Assembly: GCF_902499335.1 (NCBI RefSeq)
Contig: NZ_CABVQK010000004.1
Span: 1-64,000 of the forward strand
From: Burkholderia lata
Lineage (GTDB): Bacteria > Pseudomonadota > Gammaproteobacteria > Burkholderiales > Burkholderiaceae
Length of the DNA stretch: 64,000 nucleotides
Direction: 5' to 3'
The notes under the pieces were generated by a model, which was not told the DNA's origin, searched no databases, and worked only from the letters and a program-made list of their open reading frames with translations. Numbering within the stretch: the stretch's first letter is position 1; each line of letters begins with the position of its first letter. A program made the translations under genes and the position numbers. Positions 51,341 through 60,404 of this stretch are shown piece by piece.

Positions 51341-52285
51341 ATGTCTTCATCGACCCCCACCAACCCGTCGCGCCGCAAGGCGCTGCAGTGCATGGCCTTC
51401 GGCGGCCTCGGCACGCTGTTTACGCTGTCGGGCGGCGTCCTGACGCCGTTCGACCTCGCGCTCGCGCAGACCGGCGACGCGCTCCCGGCCAACGCGGGCC
51501 GCCCGCTGTTCGTGCAGATCAGCGACACGCACATCGGCTTCAACAAGGATGCGAATCCCGACGTGTCGGCCACGCTGAAGCAGACGATCGATCTCGTCAA
51601 CGGCATGCCGGCCATGCCCGCGCTGGCCATCCATACCGGCGACATCACGCACCTGTCCAAGCCCGAGGAGTTCGACCACGCGTCGCAGCTGCTCTCCGCG
51701 CTGCGCGTGCCGGAACTGCATACGGTGCCCGGCGAGCACGACGTCACCGACGGTTCGGGCGCCGAATATTTCGGCCGGTTCGGCAAGGCGTCGGACAACC
51801 GCGGGTATTACAGCTTCGATCACGCGGGCGTGCACTTCATCGGCCTCGTCAACGTGATGCACTTCAAGCCGAACGGGCTCGGCAGCTTCGGCGACGACCA
51901 GCTCGCGTGGCTCGCGCAGGATCTCAAGGGCCGCTCGTCGAGCACGCCGATCGTCGTGTTCTCGCACATGCCGATGTGGACCATCTACGAACCATGGGGC
52001 TGGGGCACCGGCGACGCGCCGCAGACGATGGCGCTGCTGCGCCGCTTCGGCTCGGTCACCGTGCTGAACGGGCACATCCACCAGATCGTGTCGAAGGTCG
52101 AGGGCAACGTGACGTTCCACACCGCACGCTCCACCGCGTTCCCGCAGCCGACGGCCGGCAACGGCCCGGGCCCCGTGCCGCTCACCGTGCCGCGCGACCG
52201 GCTGCCGTCGATGCTCGGCGTGACGACCGTCGAATTCGCCGGCCATCCCGTCACGTCGTCGCTGCACGATGCGACGCTGGCCTGA
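51341..52285 (+). CDS. TAT-exported metallophosphoesterase
   Basis: Encodes 314 residues. The N-terminus SRRKALQCMAFGGLGTLFTLSGGVLTP resembles a TAT signal. The calcineurin-like site is complete: QISDTHIGF, HTGDITH, PGEHDVTDG (a GNHD variant), SHMPMW and NGHIHQ. It removes phosphate from an unknown ester in the periplasm. It is followed 25 bases later by a cupredoxin gene, so the two likely act together. Confidence 0.93.
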   Translation: MSSSTPTNPSRRKALQCMAFGGLGTLFTLSGGVLTPFDLALAQTGDALPANAGRPLFVQISDTHIGFNKDANPDVSATLKQTIDLVNGMPAMPALAIHTGDITHLSKPEEFDHASQLLSALRVPELHTVPGEHDVTDGSGAEYFGRFGKASDNRGYYSFDHAGVHFIGLVNVMHFKPNGLGSFGDDQLAWLAQDLKGRSSSTPIVVFSHMPMWTIYEPWGWGTGDAPQTMALLRRFGSVTVLNGHIHQIVSKVEGNVTFHTARSTAFPQPTAGNGPGPVPLTVPRDRLPSMLGVTTVEFAGHPVTSSLHDATLA

Positions 52286-52310
52286 CGCACCGAACCACAA
52301 GGAGACCGAC

Positions 52311-52643
52311 ATGACCCGCTTCAAGCAATCCCGCCTCATCGCGGCGCTGATCCTGTGCGCCACCGCCCCGCTCGCCGCATTCGCGCAGGGCCCCGAAGGC
52401 TCGCTCGTGACGATCCGCAATTTCATGTTTTCGCCGATGTCGACGACGATCAAGGCCGGCACGACGATCACGTGGAAGAACCTCGACGCGGAACCGCACA
52501 CCGTCGTCAACGACGCCGGCATCTTTCATTCGAAGGCGCTCGACCAGGACGAGACGTACTCGTTCCGCTTCGACAAGCCGGGCGTCTACAAGGTGTTCTG
52601 CGGGATTCACCCGTACATGAAGGAGACCATCACGGTCGAATGA
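52311..52643 (+). CDS. Cupredoxin-domain periplasmic protein
   Basis: Encodes 110 residues. The signal peptide is MTRFKQSRLIAALILCATAPLAAFAQ. A plastocyanin/azurin-like fold follows, with type-1 copper ligands H (EPHTVVND), C (VFCG), H (GIHPYM) and probable M. It is a blue copper electron carrier. An AAGGAGA site precedes the ATG. It is in operon with the metallophosphoesterase. Confidence 0.93.
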   Translation: MTRFKQSRLIAALILCATAPLAAFAQGPEGSLVTIRNFMFSPMSTTIKAGTTITWKNLDAEPHTVVNDAGIFHSKALDQDETYSFRFDKPGVYKVFCGIHPYMKETITVE

Positions 52644-52735
52644 CGCGGCGCATCACGACACACGCGGACGAATGGCGGGCGGCGGCGCCTACAATGCCCC
52701 CATCCCATTCGCCCGCGTGGCTGACGGAGCCGCCC

Positions 52736-53197
52736 ATGCCCAGGATCGACCTCAGCACCGTGCCCGAACGCCGCGGCAGCGGCTATCCGCGGCCGTTCGA
52801 CGCGCCGTGCGCGCAACGCATCCGCCAGCGCGTCGGCGACGCCGGCGGGCTGCGCGATTTTGGCGTCAACCTGATGCGCGTGCCGCCGGGCGGCTGGTCG
52901 AGCCAGCGCCACTGGCATTCCGACGAAGACGAATTCGTCTACGTGCTCGAAGGCGAACTCGTGATGATCGAGGACGGCGGCGAAACCGTGCTGCGCGCCG
53001 GCGACTGTGCGGCGTTTCCGAAAGGCTCGGGCAACGGCCATCACCTGATCAACCGGTCGGATGCGGTCGCCGTCTATCTTGAAGTCGGCTCGCGCTCGCC
53101 GGACGACGTGATCACCTGCCCGGACATCGACATGATGAGCCCGAGCCGCGACGGCCGGTTCCTGCACAAGGACGGTACGCCTTACCCGGACGCGTGA
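52736..53197 (+). CDS. Cupin-domain protein
   Basis: Encodes 153 residues. The single cupin has the metal motif SSQRHWHSDEDEFVYVLEGE (two His plus Glu) and a C-terminal GNGHHLINRSD with another His. Small cupins of this size often act as metal-dependent isomerases or dioxygenases, or as sensors. Its substrate is unknown. The ATG at 52736 has a GGAG site; upstream open frame lacks cupin-like sequence. Confidence 0.9.
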   Translation: MPRIDLSTVPERRGSGYPRPFDAPCAQRIRQRVGDAGGLRDFGVNLMRVPPGGWSSQRHWHSDEDEFVYVLEGELVMIEDGGETVLRAGDCAAFPKGSGNGHHLINRSDAVAVYLEVGSRSPDDVITCPDIDMMSPSRDGRFLHKDGTPYPDA

Positions 53198-53411
53198 CGC
53201 CGGCTGCTCACGTCTGCGGATGCCCGGCCAGGAACGGCGCGCTCTGCCGTGCACACGCGCACCGCCGTGAACACCCTTGAGGGTCGGAAGCGACCGGCAT
53301 GAAAGCAAACGCAGCCGCCCGTTGCATTGCGGGCGGCCCCCCGCCGCCGATCGCCTAAACTGAATCGATCCGTTCTGATCCGACCCACCGTCACACGCAG
53401 CGAGGCAAGCC

Positions 53412-54551
53412 ATGACCGCGAGCCAGCCGGCACGCATGGACCTCCCCGGGCAAGTGGTGCTCGTGCTCCAGGGCGGCGGCGCACTGGGCGCGTTCCAGCT
53501 CGGCGTCTTTCAGGCGCTGGACGAAGCCGGTATTCAACCCGACTGGGTGATCGGGACGTCGATCGGCGCGATCAACGCGGCGCTGATCGCCGGGAACCCG
53601 CCGGCGCTACGCTACGAGAAGCTGTCGGCATTCTGGCGCCGCGTGACCGAACGCACCCGTTTCGACACCGCGCCGCTGCTGCCCGGCTGGGACCGGACGC
53701 TGGCCGAACTGATGATCATCGGCGGCGGCATCGCGGGATTCTTCCAGCCCAACCCGGCATCGTGGCTCGGGCCGATGGTCCGCCTCGGCGTCGATCGCGC
53801 GTCGTATTACCGGATCGCGCCGCTGCGCGACACGCTCACGTCGCTGATCGATCCCGACCTGCTGAACGCGGGCCACCCGCGCCTGACCGTCAGCGCGGTC
53901 AATGCGTGCACAGGCACGATGCGCTATTTCGATTCGCGCGACACGCGGCTCGGGATCGAGCACATCATGAGTTCGGGCGCGCTGCCGCCCGCGTTCCCGG
54001 CGATACGGATCGACGGCGAACCGTACTGGGATGGCGGCGTGTATTCGAACACGCCGGTCGAGGTCGTGCTCGACGACAACCCGCGCCGCAGCTCGATCAT
54101 CTTCTCCGTCCAGATGTGGAATCCGGCCGGCCCCGAACCCGAGAGCATCTGGCAGGTGTCGGAGCGGCAGAAGGACATCCAGTACGCAAGCCGCACCGAC
54201 AGCCACATCGCGCGCCAGCAGCAGATTCACCGGCTGCGCCACGTGATCCGCGAACTGGCCCGGCACGTGCCGGAAGCCGAACGCGCGTCGCCGGCCGTGC
54301 GCCGGCTCGCCGCATGGGGATGCGAAACCACGATGCACCTGGTCAAGCTCGCGGCACCACGACTCGTCGGCGACAATCAGCTGAAGGACATCGATTTCAC
54401 GCCGGACGGCATCGCAGCCCGCCGGCAGGCCGGCTACGACGCGGCGCAACGGGCCATCGCGGCACGTCCGTGGGACCTGCCGACGGACCCGACGGAAGGC
54501 CTGACGGTGTTCGATCCGGACGCAGCGCCGGCCGCCGAAAAAACAGCATGA
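53412..54551 (+). CDS. Patatin-like phospholipase
   Basis: Encodes 379 residues. The oxyanion loop GGGALGAF is at 21-28, nucleophile Ser50 lies in GTSIG, and Asp207 in YWDGGVYSN completes the dyad. It hydrolyses acyl chains of lipids. There is no signal peptide, so it acts in the cytoplasm or on the membrane. Related Burkholderia proteins lie near PHA metabolism genes, but none is adjacent here. Confidence 0.95.
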   Translation: MTASQPARMDLPGQVVLVLQGGGALGAFQLGVFQALDEAGIQPDWVIGTSIGAINAALIAGNPPALRYEKLSAFWRRVTERTRFDTAPLLPGWDRTLAELMIIGGGIAGFFQPNPASWLGPMVRLGVDRASYYRIAPLRDTLTSLIDPDLLNAGHPRLTVSAVNACTGTMRYFDSRDTRLGIEHIMSSGALPPAFPAIRIDGEPYWDGGVYSNTPVEVVLDDNPRRSSIIFSVQMWNPAGPEPESIWQVSERQKDIQYASRTDSHIARQQQIHRLRHVIRELARHVPEAERASPAVRRLAAWGCETTMHLVKLAAPRLVGDNQLKDIDFTPDGIAARRQAGYDAAQRAIAARPWDLPTDPTEGLTVFDPDAAPAAEKTA

Positions 54552-54591
54552 CGCGCGGGTGACTCCACGGCGCGCCGACCGCCCGGCGCGG

Positions 54592-55794
54592 TCAGGCGCG
54601 CGCGGCCCGGAAATGCGCGCGACCGGCTTCACTCACTTCGACTTCCGCCACGCCGCCCGGAGCATGGTGCCGGACCACGTAGCCGCGCGCGCAGGCTTCC
54701 TCCCACACCGGCAGGCGCGGGCATGACGTGCGCCACGCATCGATCACCTCGTCATAAGGGCGCCGGGCGGGCCCGATCCATTCGAGCAGATCGAGGATCA
54801 GCGGCTCGATCGACGCCGTTTCACGCACGAGCACATCCGGGTTGACCACGTGAATCGGCTGCCCGGCCGCATAGGACACGATCTGGTCGAACACATCCGC
54901 GAACTGCGTCTCGTATTCGTCCTCGGTCACGTAGCCGATATGCGGCGTACACACGACATTCGGCAAACGCAGCAGCGGATGCCGCGGGTCGCGCAACGGC
55001 TCGGTCTCGTAGACATCCACCGCCGCCATCCCGGGCCGGCCGGCCTGCAACGCCGCTTCGAGCACGCCCGGTGCGACAAGACCCGCGCGGCTCGTGTTCA
55101 CCAGCAGCGCGCCGGGCTTCATCCGGCCCAGATCCTCGGCGGTCACGATGCCGCGCGTGGCCGGCACGAGCCGCATGTGCAGCGAAAGCACGTCGCAGGT
55201 TTCGAAGAAGGTGCGCTTGTCCGGCGCCGTATTCCACCCGTCGTCGCGCGCACGCTGCAGCGATGCTTCGCGCGCCCAGACCAGCACGTTCATCCCGAAC
55301 GCGGCGCCGTACCGGGCGACCTCCGCACCGATCCGGCCATAGCCGTAAATCCCCAGCGTGCGCCCGCGCAGCGTCCGCCCGACCCCGATCTGCCAGTTGC
55401 CCGCCTGCAGCGCGCGCATCTGCTGCGGAATCCGGCGCATCGCGGCGAGCACGAGGCCCCAGGTGAGCTCGGCGGCCGCGTAAGAAGGCGTGCCGGCATG
55501 CTGGTTCGACGACACAATCACGCCGTGCGCGGTGCATGCGTCGATGTCGATGTGCGGATAGACGCTGCGCTGGCTGATCAATCGCAGCTTCGGCAGCCGC
55601 GCGATCAGCGGTGCGCGAATCTGCGTGCGCTCGCGGATCAGCACCAGCACTTCCGTGTCGCGCAGGCGCTCGGCCAGCGCGTCGACGTCCTGCACGTGAT
55701 CGTTCCAGATCGTGACCGCATGCCCGTCCAGCTTGCGAAAGCACGGCAGCGTGCGCAGCGTGTCGAAATAATCGTCGAGGATCGTGATGTTCAT
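54592..55794 (-). CDS. D-2-hydroxyacid dehydrogenase with C-terminal extension
   Basis: Encodes 400 residues. The NAD-binding Rossmann motif [26 protein letters not shown] (148-173) and catalytic R236 (NTSRAGLV), E265 (DVYETEPL) and H285 ([11 protein letters not shown]) are all present. The family fold normally ends near residue 320; an extra 80 residues ([36 protein letters not shown]) follow and may form an additional regulatory segment. It reduces 2-keto acids or oxidises 2-hydroxy acids. The ATG at 55794 has a GGAG site. Confidence 0.9.
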   Translation of the reverse strand: MNITILDDYFDTLRTLPCFRKLDGHAVTIWNDHVQDVDALAERLRDTEVLVLIRERTQIRAPLIARLPKLRLISQRSVYPHIDIDACTAHGVIVSSNQHAGTPSYAAAELTWGLVLAAMRRIPQQMRALQAGNWQIGVGRTLRGRTLGIYGYGRIGAEVARYGAAFGMNVLVWAREASLQRARDDGWNTAPDKRTFFETCDVLSLHMRLVPATRGIVTAEDLGRMKPGALLVNTSRAGLVAPGVLEAALQAGRPGMAAVDVYETEPLRDPRHPLLRLPNVVCTPHIGYVTEDEYETQFADVFDQIVSYAAGQPIHVVNPDVLVRETASIEPLILDLLEWIGPARRPYDEVIDAWRTSCPRLPVWEEACARGYVVRHHAPGGVAEVEVSEAGRAHFRAARA

Positions 55795-55922
55795 GGGGAG
55801 CGCTCCTGGCAACGCCGTCATCCTGAACCGGAAGCGCTTCGCACGGAAATGAATTTATCTTGCCGATTCCTGCATTTTTCTGATCGACCGATTTTTGCCA
55901 TGCGCGGGCCTCGCACGCACGC

Positions 55923-57092
55923 TCACTGCGCTGCCGAGCGCATGTCCGGCGCCGTACCGGCAACGACCGGACACGATTGCGGCATTGCCTGCCCGAACAG
56001 CACGGCCAGCCCGCAAGCGGACGTGAACATGCCGAGACCGTCATGCCCGACACCCGGCACTTCGACGACCTGCTGCGCGAGATCGTCAGGATGCCGCTTC
56101 TTCAGGTAATCGAAATAGGCGAGCCCGCGTGCGAGCCGGTACGGGCCTTGCGCCATCGCCGCGCACGAACGGTCGATGAAATGCGTGTACGGATTCGTAT
56201 CGGCCTGCCCGAGCAGGTACACGACGTGGCGCGCAACGTAACGCGTTTCGAGATCGCGCCCATCCTGCGACGCAACGTAAGGCGGCGCGGACTCCAGGCC
56301 GTACTTCCATTGCGTCGCCCGCGGGCAGGTGCCGCCGGCGATCGCGTCGGCATTCGGCCGTTCATCGTCGAAATACAGGTAGCTCGACGGATTCGCGACC
56401 ACATAGCGCACCGCGATGCCGGCCCGCACCAGCGCATCGCCTTCGTGTCCGGCCACCGCATAGCGCTGCAGCAACTGCGCGCCGGCGGAATGGCCGATCA
56501 CGACCACGGTCGACAACGCGGGATACAGGCTGCGGTCGGCGAAATGCGCCAGCAATGCGTCGAGCGCGGTGAACGAACTGATCGGCCCCGGCTGACGGGC
56601 CGCGTCGCCGCCCTTCCATCCCTCCTGCGTCCACGCCAGCGTCTGCGCGGGCAACGAAAACGCGCGCGTATCGGCGCGTGTCAGGAACTGCGGCGCGACG
56701 ACCATCGTGCCCTTGCCGGCAGCGCCGGCCTTCTCGACGACCTTGAGTCCCGATGCGTAGTACGCGTCGGCATTGCGCAGCGTGCCGTGAATCACGATGA
56801 ACACGCGTGTGACGTCGGGCACGGCCTGGTCGAGCGGACGATCGGCGTAGACGGGCAGCGCCGCGCTGCCCTGCGGCGTGTCGACGGTCAAGCGCTGGTC
56901 GGCGACGGCCTTGACCGGTGCGTCGAGGCGTGCGCGCTGCGCGGGCGTGGCGGCTTCGGCCGGACGCGCACCGCCCGGCACGCCGAGCACGGCGCTGGCT
57001 GCCGCGAGCGAAACAGCATATGACAGCGCTCGGGCGGCCGGCAGCACGCGCGAGAACCGGAGGCTTGCGAAGGCGACGGAAATGAGTGACAT
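55923..57092 (-). CDS. Exported alpha/beta hydrolase
   Basis: Encodes 389 residues. A signal-like N-terminus (RVLPAARALSYAVSLAAASAVLGVPGGARPAEA) leads to a mature alpha/beta-hydrolase fold. The nucleophile elbow is GHSAGAQLLQRYA and the His is in VPGVGHDGLGM. The active-site Asp is not certain. It is a secreted or periplasmic esterase or peptidase with unknown substrate. It is a single gene on the minus strand. Confidence 0.85.
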   Translation of the reverse strand: MSLISVAFASLRFSRVLPAARALSYAVSLAAASAVLGVPGGARPAEAATPAQRARLDAPVKAVADQRLTVDTPQGSAALPVYADRPLDQAVPDVTRVFIVIHGTLRNADAYYASGLKVVEKAGAAGKGTMVVAPQFLTRADTRAFSLPAQTLAWTQEGWKGGDAARQPGPISSFTALDALLAHFADRSLYPALSTVVVIGHSAGAQLLQRYAVAGHEGDALVRAGIAVRYVVANPSSYLYFDDERPNADAIAGGTCPRATQWKYGLESAPPYVASQDGRDLETRYVARHVVYLLGQADTNPYTHFIDRSCAAMAQGPYRLARGLAYFDYLKKRHPDDLAQQVVEVPGVGHDGLGMFTSACGLAVLFGQAMPQSCPVVAGTAPDMRSAAQ

Positions 57093-57475
57093 GGCGGCGG
57101 ATCGAGTAGCAGGTATGACTTTAACGGCGATGGTCGCAGAATCCGTCGCGCGCTGCCGGACTGTTGCGGGAAGCTGGCCAGTCGGCCGGTTCTGCGCCGA
57201 GTTCGGCCTCCCGCCCATCCCCGGCATCAGCGTGCGTCGATCGCCTGGATGCCCGGCCAACGACCGAATGCCAACGTTACGCAACAGCGCTCTCGTTCAA
57301 TTACAAATTCGGCACATTTAAAATAAAAATCAGAATAAATTATTTACACCCAATCAAATTTCAAAAATCCATCACATACAATACAACCGCCGATCCAGAT
57401 AATTAATTAAAATCTTGATCTGCATCCCGTTTCAATTATCGATATTGTTTCAACAATAGATAAGGAGAAGCGATC
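57093..57475. promoter_or_regulatory. AT-rich region upstream of the lectin-like gene
   Basis: Bases 57300-57420 are strikingly AT-rich against a roughly 67% GC background. The block leads into a gene with a strong ribosome site, so a promoter is expected, and the composition is a possible sign of transfer. Confidence 0.55.
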
Positions 57476-57775
57476 ATGGCTCAAGTTACGCTTTGGGGCA
57501 GTGTGCAGGGCAACGGCACGGTCGTGGATGGCTCGGGCGGATTCACGGTGAAACGTGAAAGCACGGGGACGTATCAGCTCTCGTTCAGCACCGCATTCAC
57601 CAAGACGCCGGCGGCTACCGGGTCGCAATGGGGATACGGCGGCGGGCAGAACACGCTGGACAACGTGATCTTCCCGGCGCTTTCCGGCAGCGGGGCCACG
57701 ATTCAAACCGGCGACTCATATGGAAAATACAGCGACCGGAATTTCAGTTTCGTCATTATCGGCACGATCAGCTGA
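57476..57775 (+). CDS. Small beta-rich (C1q/tail-fibre-like) protein
   Basis: Encodes 99 residues. The layout resembles a single jelly-roll domain: MAQVTLWGSVQGNGTVVDGSGGFTVKRESTGTYQLSFSTAFTKTPAAT followed by VIFPALSGSGATIQTGDSYGKYSDRNFSFVIIGTIS. Such modules are common at the ends of phage tail-fibre-like or C1q-like proteins and in small lectins, but no family is certain. It has a strong AAGGAGA site and no signal peptide. The AT-rich 5' region sets it apart from its neighbours. Confidence 0.7.
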   Translation: MAQVTLWGSVQGNGTVVDGSGGFTVKRESTGTYQLSFSTAFTKTPAATGSQWGYGGGQNTLDNVIFPALSGSGATIQTGDSYGKYSDRNFSFVIIGTIS

Positions 57776-58042
57776 TACTCGATCGAATCTGCATTCATTC
57801 TGAAAACCGGGATTTCATGAAAATACCACTTCTTAAATCCTGAGCGAAATGCAGCCGCCATCGGTTCGTCAGCTCGACGAACCCGGGATGCCGGGATGAA
57901 GCCCGCGAATTCGTCATTTCGCGGACACCGATTCCCGGCGTCCGTCCTCGGACCCGCCAGCCGCCGGTGGGCCGATTGCACTGCGCTGGAAGCGGATCGT
58001 CAGGATCATCGACATCCCGACGATCGACAGGCTGGGTGCACG

Positions 58043-58723
58043 TCAGCCCGATGCTTCTGACGGATCGCGCTGCATCCGTTGCACGATCGCGTCCAGTTCG
58101 CCGATGTGCGTGGCCACCGCCTGCTTGCCCGCCTGCGCCCATCCGTCGAACGACGTCATCCCGCTCACTGCGCCGACGAACGCCATGCCGGCACGCTCGG
58201 CCGCCTGCGCATCCACCGCATGATCGCCGACGTAGATCGCCGAGTGAGCCGGCAGGCCAAGTCGCGCCAGTGCCTGCACGAGCCCTTCCGGATCCGGCTT
58301 GTGACGCTGCACGTCTTCCCCGCCGATCAGCACGTCGACGAGCGACTGCAAACCGTTGCGCTCGAGAATCGCCTCGATCCGGTAACGAAACTTCGACGAC
58401 ACGATCGCGACGGCGAGCCCTTGCTCTCGCAACCGGGCAAGCAGCGGCGGGACTTCGGGATAGATACGGGTGCCGGGCACCATGATCTCGTCGGCGCGCG
58501 CCACGAAGAGACGCGCGAACGCGTCGGCCCGCGCCGGCTCGGTTTCACCCGCCAGCAAGCGAAACATCTCGTGCAGCGGCAGCCCGATCACGGCACCGAT
58601 CTGCGCCGGCGTCGCGCCGGCGGCATCCAGCTGATGCAATGCGTATTCCGTGCATTCGATGATCGCGGCGGACGAATCCGCCAGCGTCAGATCGAAATCG
58701 AAGATGACGGCCCGAACAGACAT
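58043..58723 (-). CDS. HAD-superfamily phosphatase
   Basis: Encodes 226 residues. Motif I DFDLTLADSS (D9, D11), VSSKFRYR as motif II, the KPDP Lys (HKPDPEGL) and GDHAVDA as motif IV identify a Cof/PGP-type HAD. The cap is inserted after motif I. It dephosphorylates a small phospho-metabolite, perhaps phosphoglycolate-like. A GGAG site precedes the ATG at 58723. Confidence 0.9.
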   Translation of the reverse strand: MSVRAVIFDFDLTLADSSAAIIECTEYALHQLDAAGATPAQIGAVIGLPLHEMFRLLAGETEPARADAFARLFVARADEIMVPGTRIYPEVPPLLARLREQGLAVAIVSSKFRYRIEAILERNGLQSLVDVLIGGEDVQRHKPDPEGLVQALARLGLPAHSAIYVGDHAVDAQAAERAGMAFVGAVSGMTSFDGWAQAGKQAVATHIGELDAIVQRMQRDPSEASG

Positions 58724-58806
58724 GAAAGGACTCCGCAAACAAAAATGGCGCGCGCACGATGCGCGAACCGGCATGACGTTGCGATGCGCACTGGCGTGTC
58801 GATCGA

Positions 58807-59175
58807 TCAGCGTTCCTGACCGGATTGCTCGCGATCGGCCGCGTCGAACCCGTCCGGGTCGCGCTTCGCCCATTGTTTCGCCCACCCCAGCAACGGCTGC
58901 AGTGCCGCCTCGAGCCGCCGGCCTTCGGCGGTCATGCAGTAGCCGCCCTCGCCATGCTCGACGAGGCCCGACGCCTTGAGCTCGGTCAGGCGCGTGTTGA
59001 GCAGGCGAGCGTTCGTTGCGCAGGCTTCCTGCAGTGCACGGAAAGTGAGCGGCTCGCCGCGCAGCTCCCACAGGATGCGCAGCGTGGTGCGGCGCCCGAG
59101 CAGGTCCAGCACGACCATGATGGGTCGCCCTGTCGTCGATCCGCGAACGCGCTGTCCGATTTTCGGTGTGGTCAT
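58807..59175 (-). CDS. HxlR-family regulator
   Basis: Encodes 122 residues. The winged-helix VVLDLLGRRTTLRILWELRGEPLTFRALQEACATNARLLNTRLTELKASGLVEHGEGGYCMTAEG is typical. The family Cys near the N-terminus is absent; one at ACATN could serve. Two identical 19-bp operator-like repeats flank its start codon. It probably autoregulates and controls the divergent CMD-domain gene. Confidence 0.88.
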   Translation of the reverse strand: MTTPKIGQRVRGSTTGRPIMVVLDLLGRRTTLRILWELRGEPLTFRALQEACATNARLLNTRLTELKASGLVEHGEGGYCMTAEGRRLEAALQPLLGWAKQWAKRDPDGFDAADREQSGQER

Positions 59176-59193
59176 GCTTTACTTTTTAAAGCA
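59175..59193. promoter_or_regulatory. HxlR-type operator, copy 1
   Basis: TGCTTTACTTTTTAAAGCA: arms TGCTTTA / TAAAGCA with a 5-base spacer. It overlaps the first base of the HxlR start codon. Confidence 0.85.
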
Positions 59194-59234
59194 ATCGCCA
59201 GGCAGAGTCAATCGCTTGAATCGAGCCCCGCCTC

Positions 59235-59253
59235 TGCTTTACTTTTTAAAGCA
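59235..59253. promoter_or_regulatory. HxlR-type operator, copy 2
   Basis: Identical to copy 1, 60 bases away on the side of the divergent gene. Confidence 0.85.
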
Positions 59254-59300
59254 CGACGCCTACGCTTCCACGCATGCATCCTCTCAGGCACGGGGTTCAC

Positions 59301-59897
59301 ATGACTCAGCGCATTGCATCCGCATCACCGCCGTTCGCACCCGACATCGCCGCGTCGATCGACCGGATCATGCGGGGCCGCCCGCCGTTGCGCCTCTTCA
59401 CCACGCTGGCGCGCGACGCGCGCCTGTTCACGAAGTTCTTCGCCGCTGGCCTGCTGGACAAAGGCCATCTCGACATCCGGCAACGCGAGATCGTCATCGA
59501 CCGCACCACCGTGCTTTGCGGGTCCGAATACGAATGGGGTGTGCATGTCACCGTGTTTTCGGCGGCCGCCGGGTTGACCAGCGAGCAGATTCGCTCGCTG
59601 GCCCACGGCTCGGCCGACGACGCATGCTGGAGCGAGGAGGACCGGTTGCTGATCCGGCTGTGCGACACGCTGCATCGGCATTGCGACATCGACGACGACC
59701 TGTGGCACGCGCTGCGCCCGCATTTCAGCGACGAGGCGCTGCTCGAATTGCTGATGCTCGCGGGCTTCTATCGAACAGTGAGTTATCTCGCGAATGCACT
59801 GCGTCTGCCGCTTGAAGCTCATGCTGCGCGGTTTCCGACACCCCCGTCGGCGTGTGCGTTTCATTCCCGTGATTTGCCAACGGAGGATCGACCGTGA
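59301..59897 (+). CDS. CMD-domain protein (carboxymuconolactone-decarboxylase-like)
   Basis: Encodes 198 residues. A CMD/AhpD-like helical core is seen: LFTKFFAAGLLDKGHLDIRQREIVIDRTTVLCGSEYEWGVHVTVFSAAAGL. The E-x-W-x-x-H layout is kept but the second redox Cys of AhpD is absent, so it is more likely of the decarboxylase or unknown subgroup. An in-frame ATG at 59274 is an alternative start. It ends in a GTGA overlap with the next gene. Confidence 0.88.
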   Translation: MTQRIASASPPFAPDIAASIDRIMRGRPPLRLFTTLARDARLFTKFFAAGLLDKGHLDIRQREIVIDRTTVLCGSEYEWGVHVTVFSAAAGLTSEQIRSLAHGSADDACWSEEDRLLIRLCDTLHRHCDIDDDLWHALRPHFSDEALLELLMLAGFYRTVSYLANALRLPLEAHAARFPTPPSACAFHSRDLPTEDRP

Positions 59898-60217
59898 TCA
59901 CCGAAATCGTCTTCTTCAAGCTACAACCCGACGTCGATGTCACCATGCTGAAAGCCCGCTATGAAAGCACCGCGTCGAAGTGGGCGCAAAACCCGGATCT
60001 GCTGCACAAGTGGTATTTCTACGACGCGGCAACGCACGAAGGCGGCGGCGTGTACGTGTGGCGCACGCGTGAAGCCGCCGCGCGCTGGCACGGCGACGAA
60101 TACAAGGCGATGGTCGAGCGGGTGTACGGCTTTCCGCCGGTGATACGCGTGCTCGATACGGTCGCGCATGTCGATGCGACGCAGGGGCGGTACGAGATCC
60201 TCGGCCTGCCCGACTAA
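59894..60217 (+). CDS. Small ABM-superfamily-like protein
   Basis: Encodes 107 residues from a GTG that overlaps the stop of the previous gene (GTGA). The fold looks like a dimeric ferredoxin-like domain: MITEIVFFKLQPDVDVTMLKARYESTASKWAQNPDLLHKWYFYD ... GGGVYVWRTREAAARWHGDEYKAMVERVYG. Related small proteins act as monooxygenases or isomerases. It is co-expressed with the CMD gene, and the HxlR operators are upstream. Confidence 0.75.
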   Translation: MITEIVFFKLQPDVDVTMLKARYESTASKWAQNPDLLHKWYFYDAATHEGGGVYVWRTREAAARWHGDEYKAMVERVYGFPPVIRVLDTVAHVDATQGRYEILGLPD

Positions 60218-60330
60218 GGGCCAGATCTCGCCGTTGCGGGGCGACACGCTCCTCACCCTCTGCATTCGCCACGATCTATCCCCGTCATCGCGTTTCGCTA
60301 TCAACCCCATTGCCAACAATGCTTTCAAAC

Positions 60331-60350
60331 ATATCGTCAAGTTCCGATAT
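60331..60350. promoter_or_regulatory. Inverted repeat upstream of the ArsR gene
   Basis: ATATCG and CGATAT are separated by 8 bases, 55 bases before the ArsR start. ArsR proteins commonly use such ATA-rich dyads. Confidence 0.6.
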
Positions 60351-60404
60351 AAGATTCGCCCATCGACGATACTTCGTTGCCTGACCGAAACGCCTACCCC
60401 ATCC

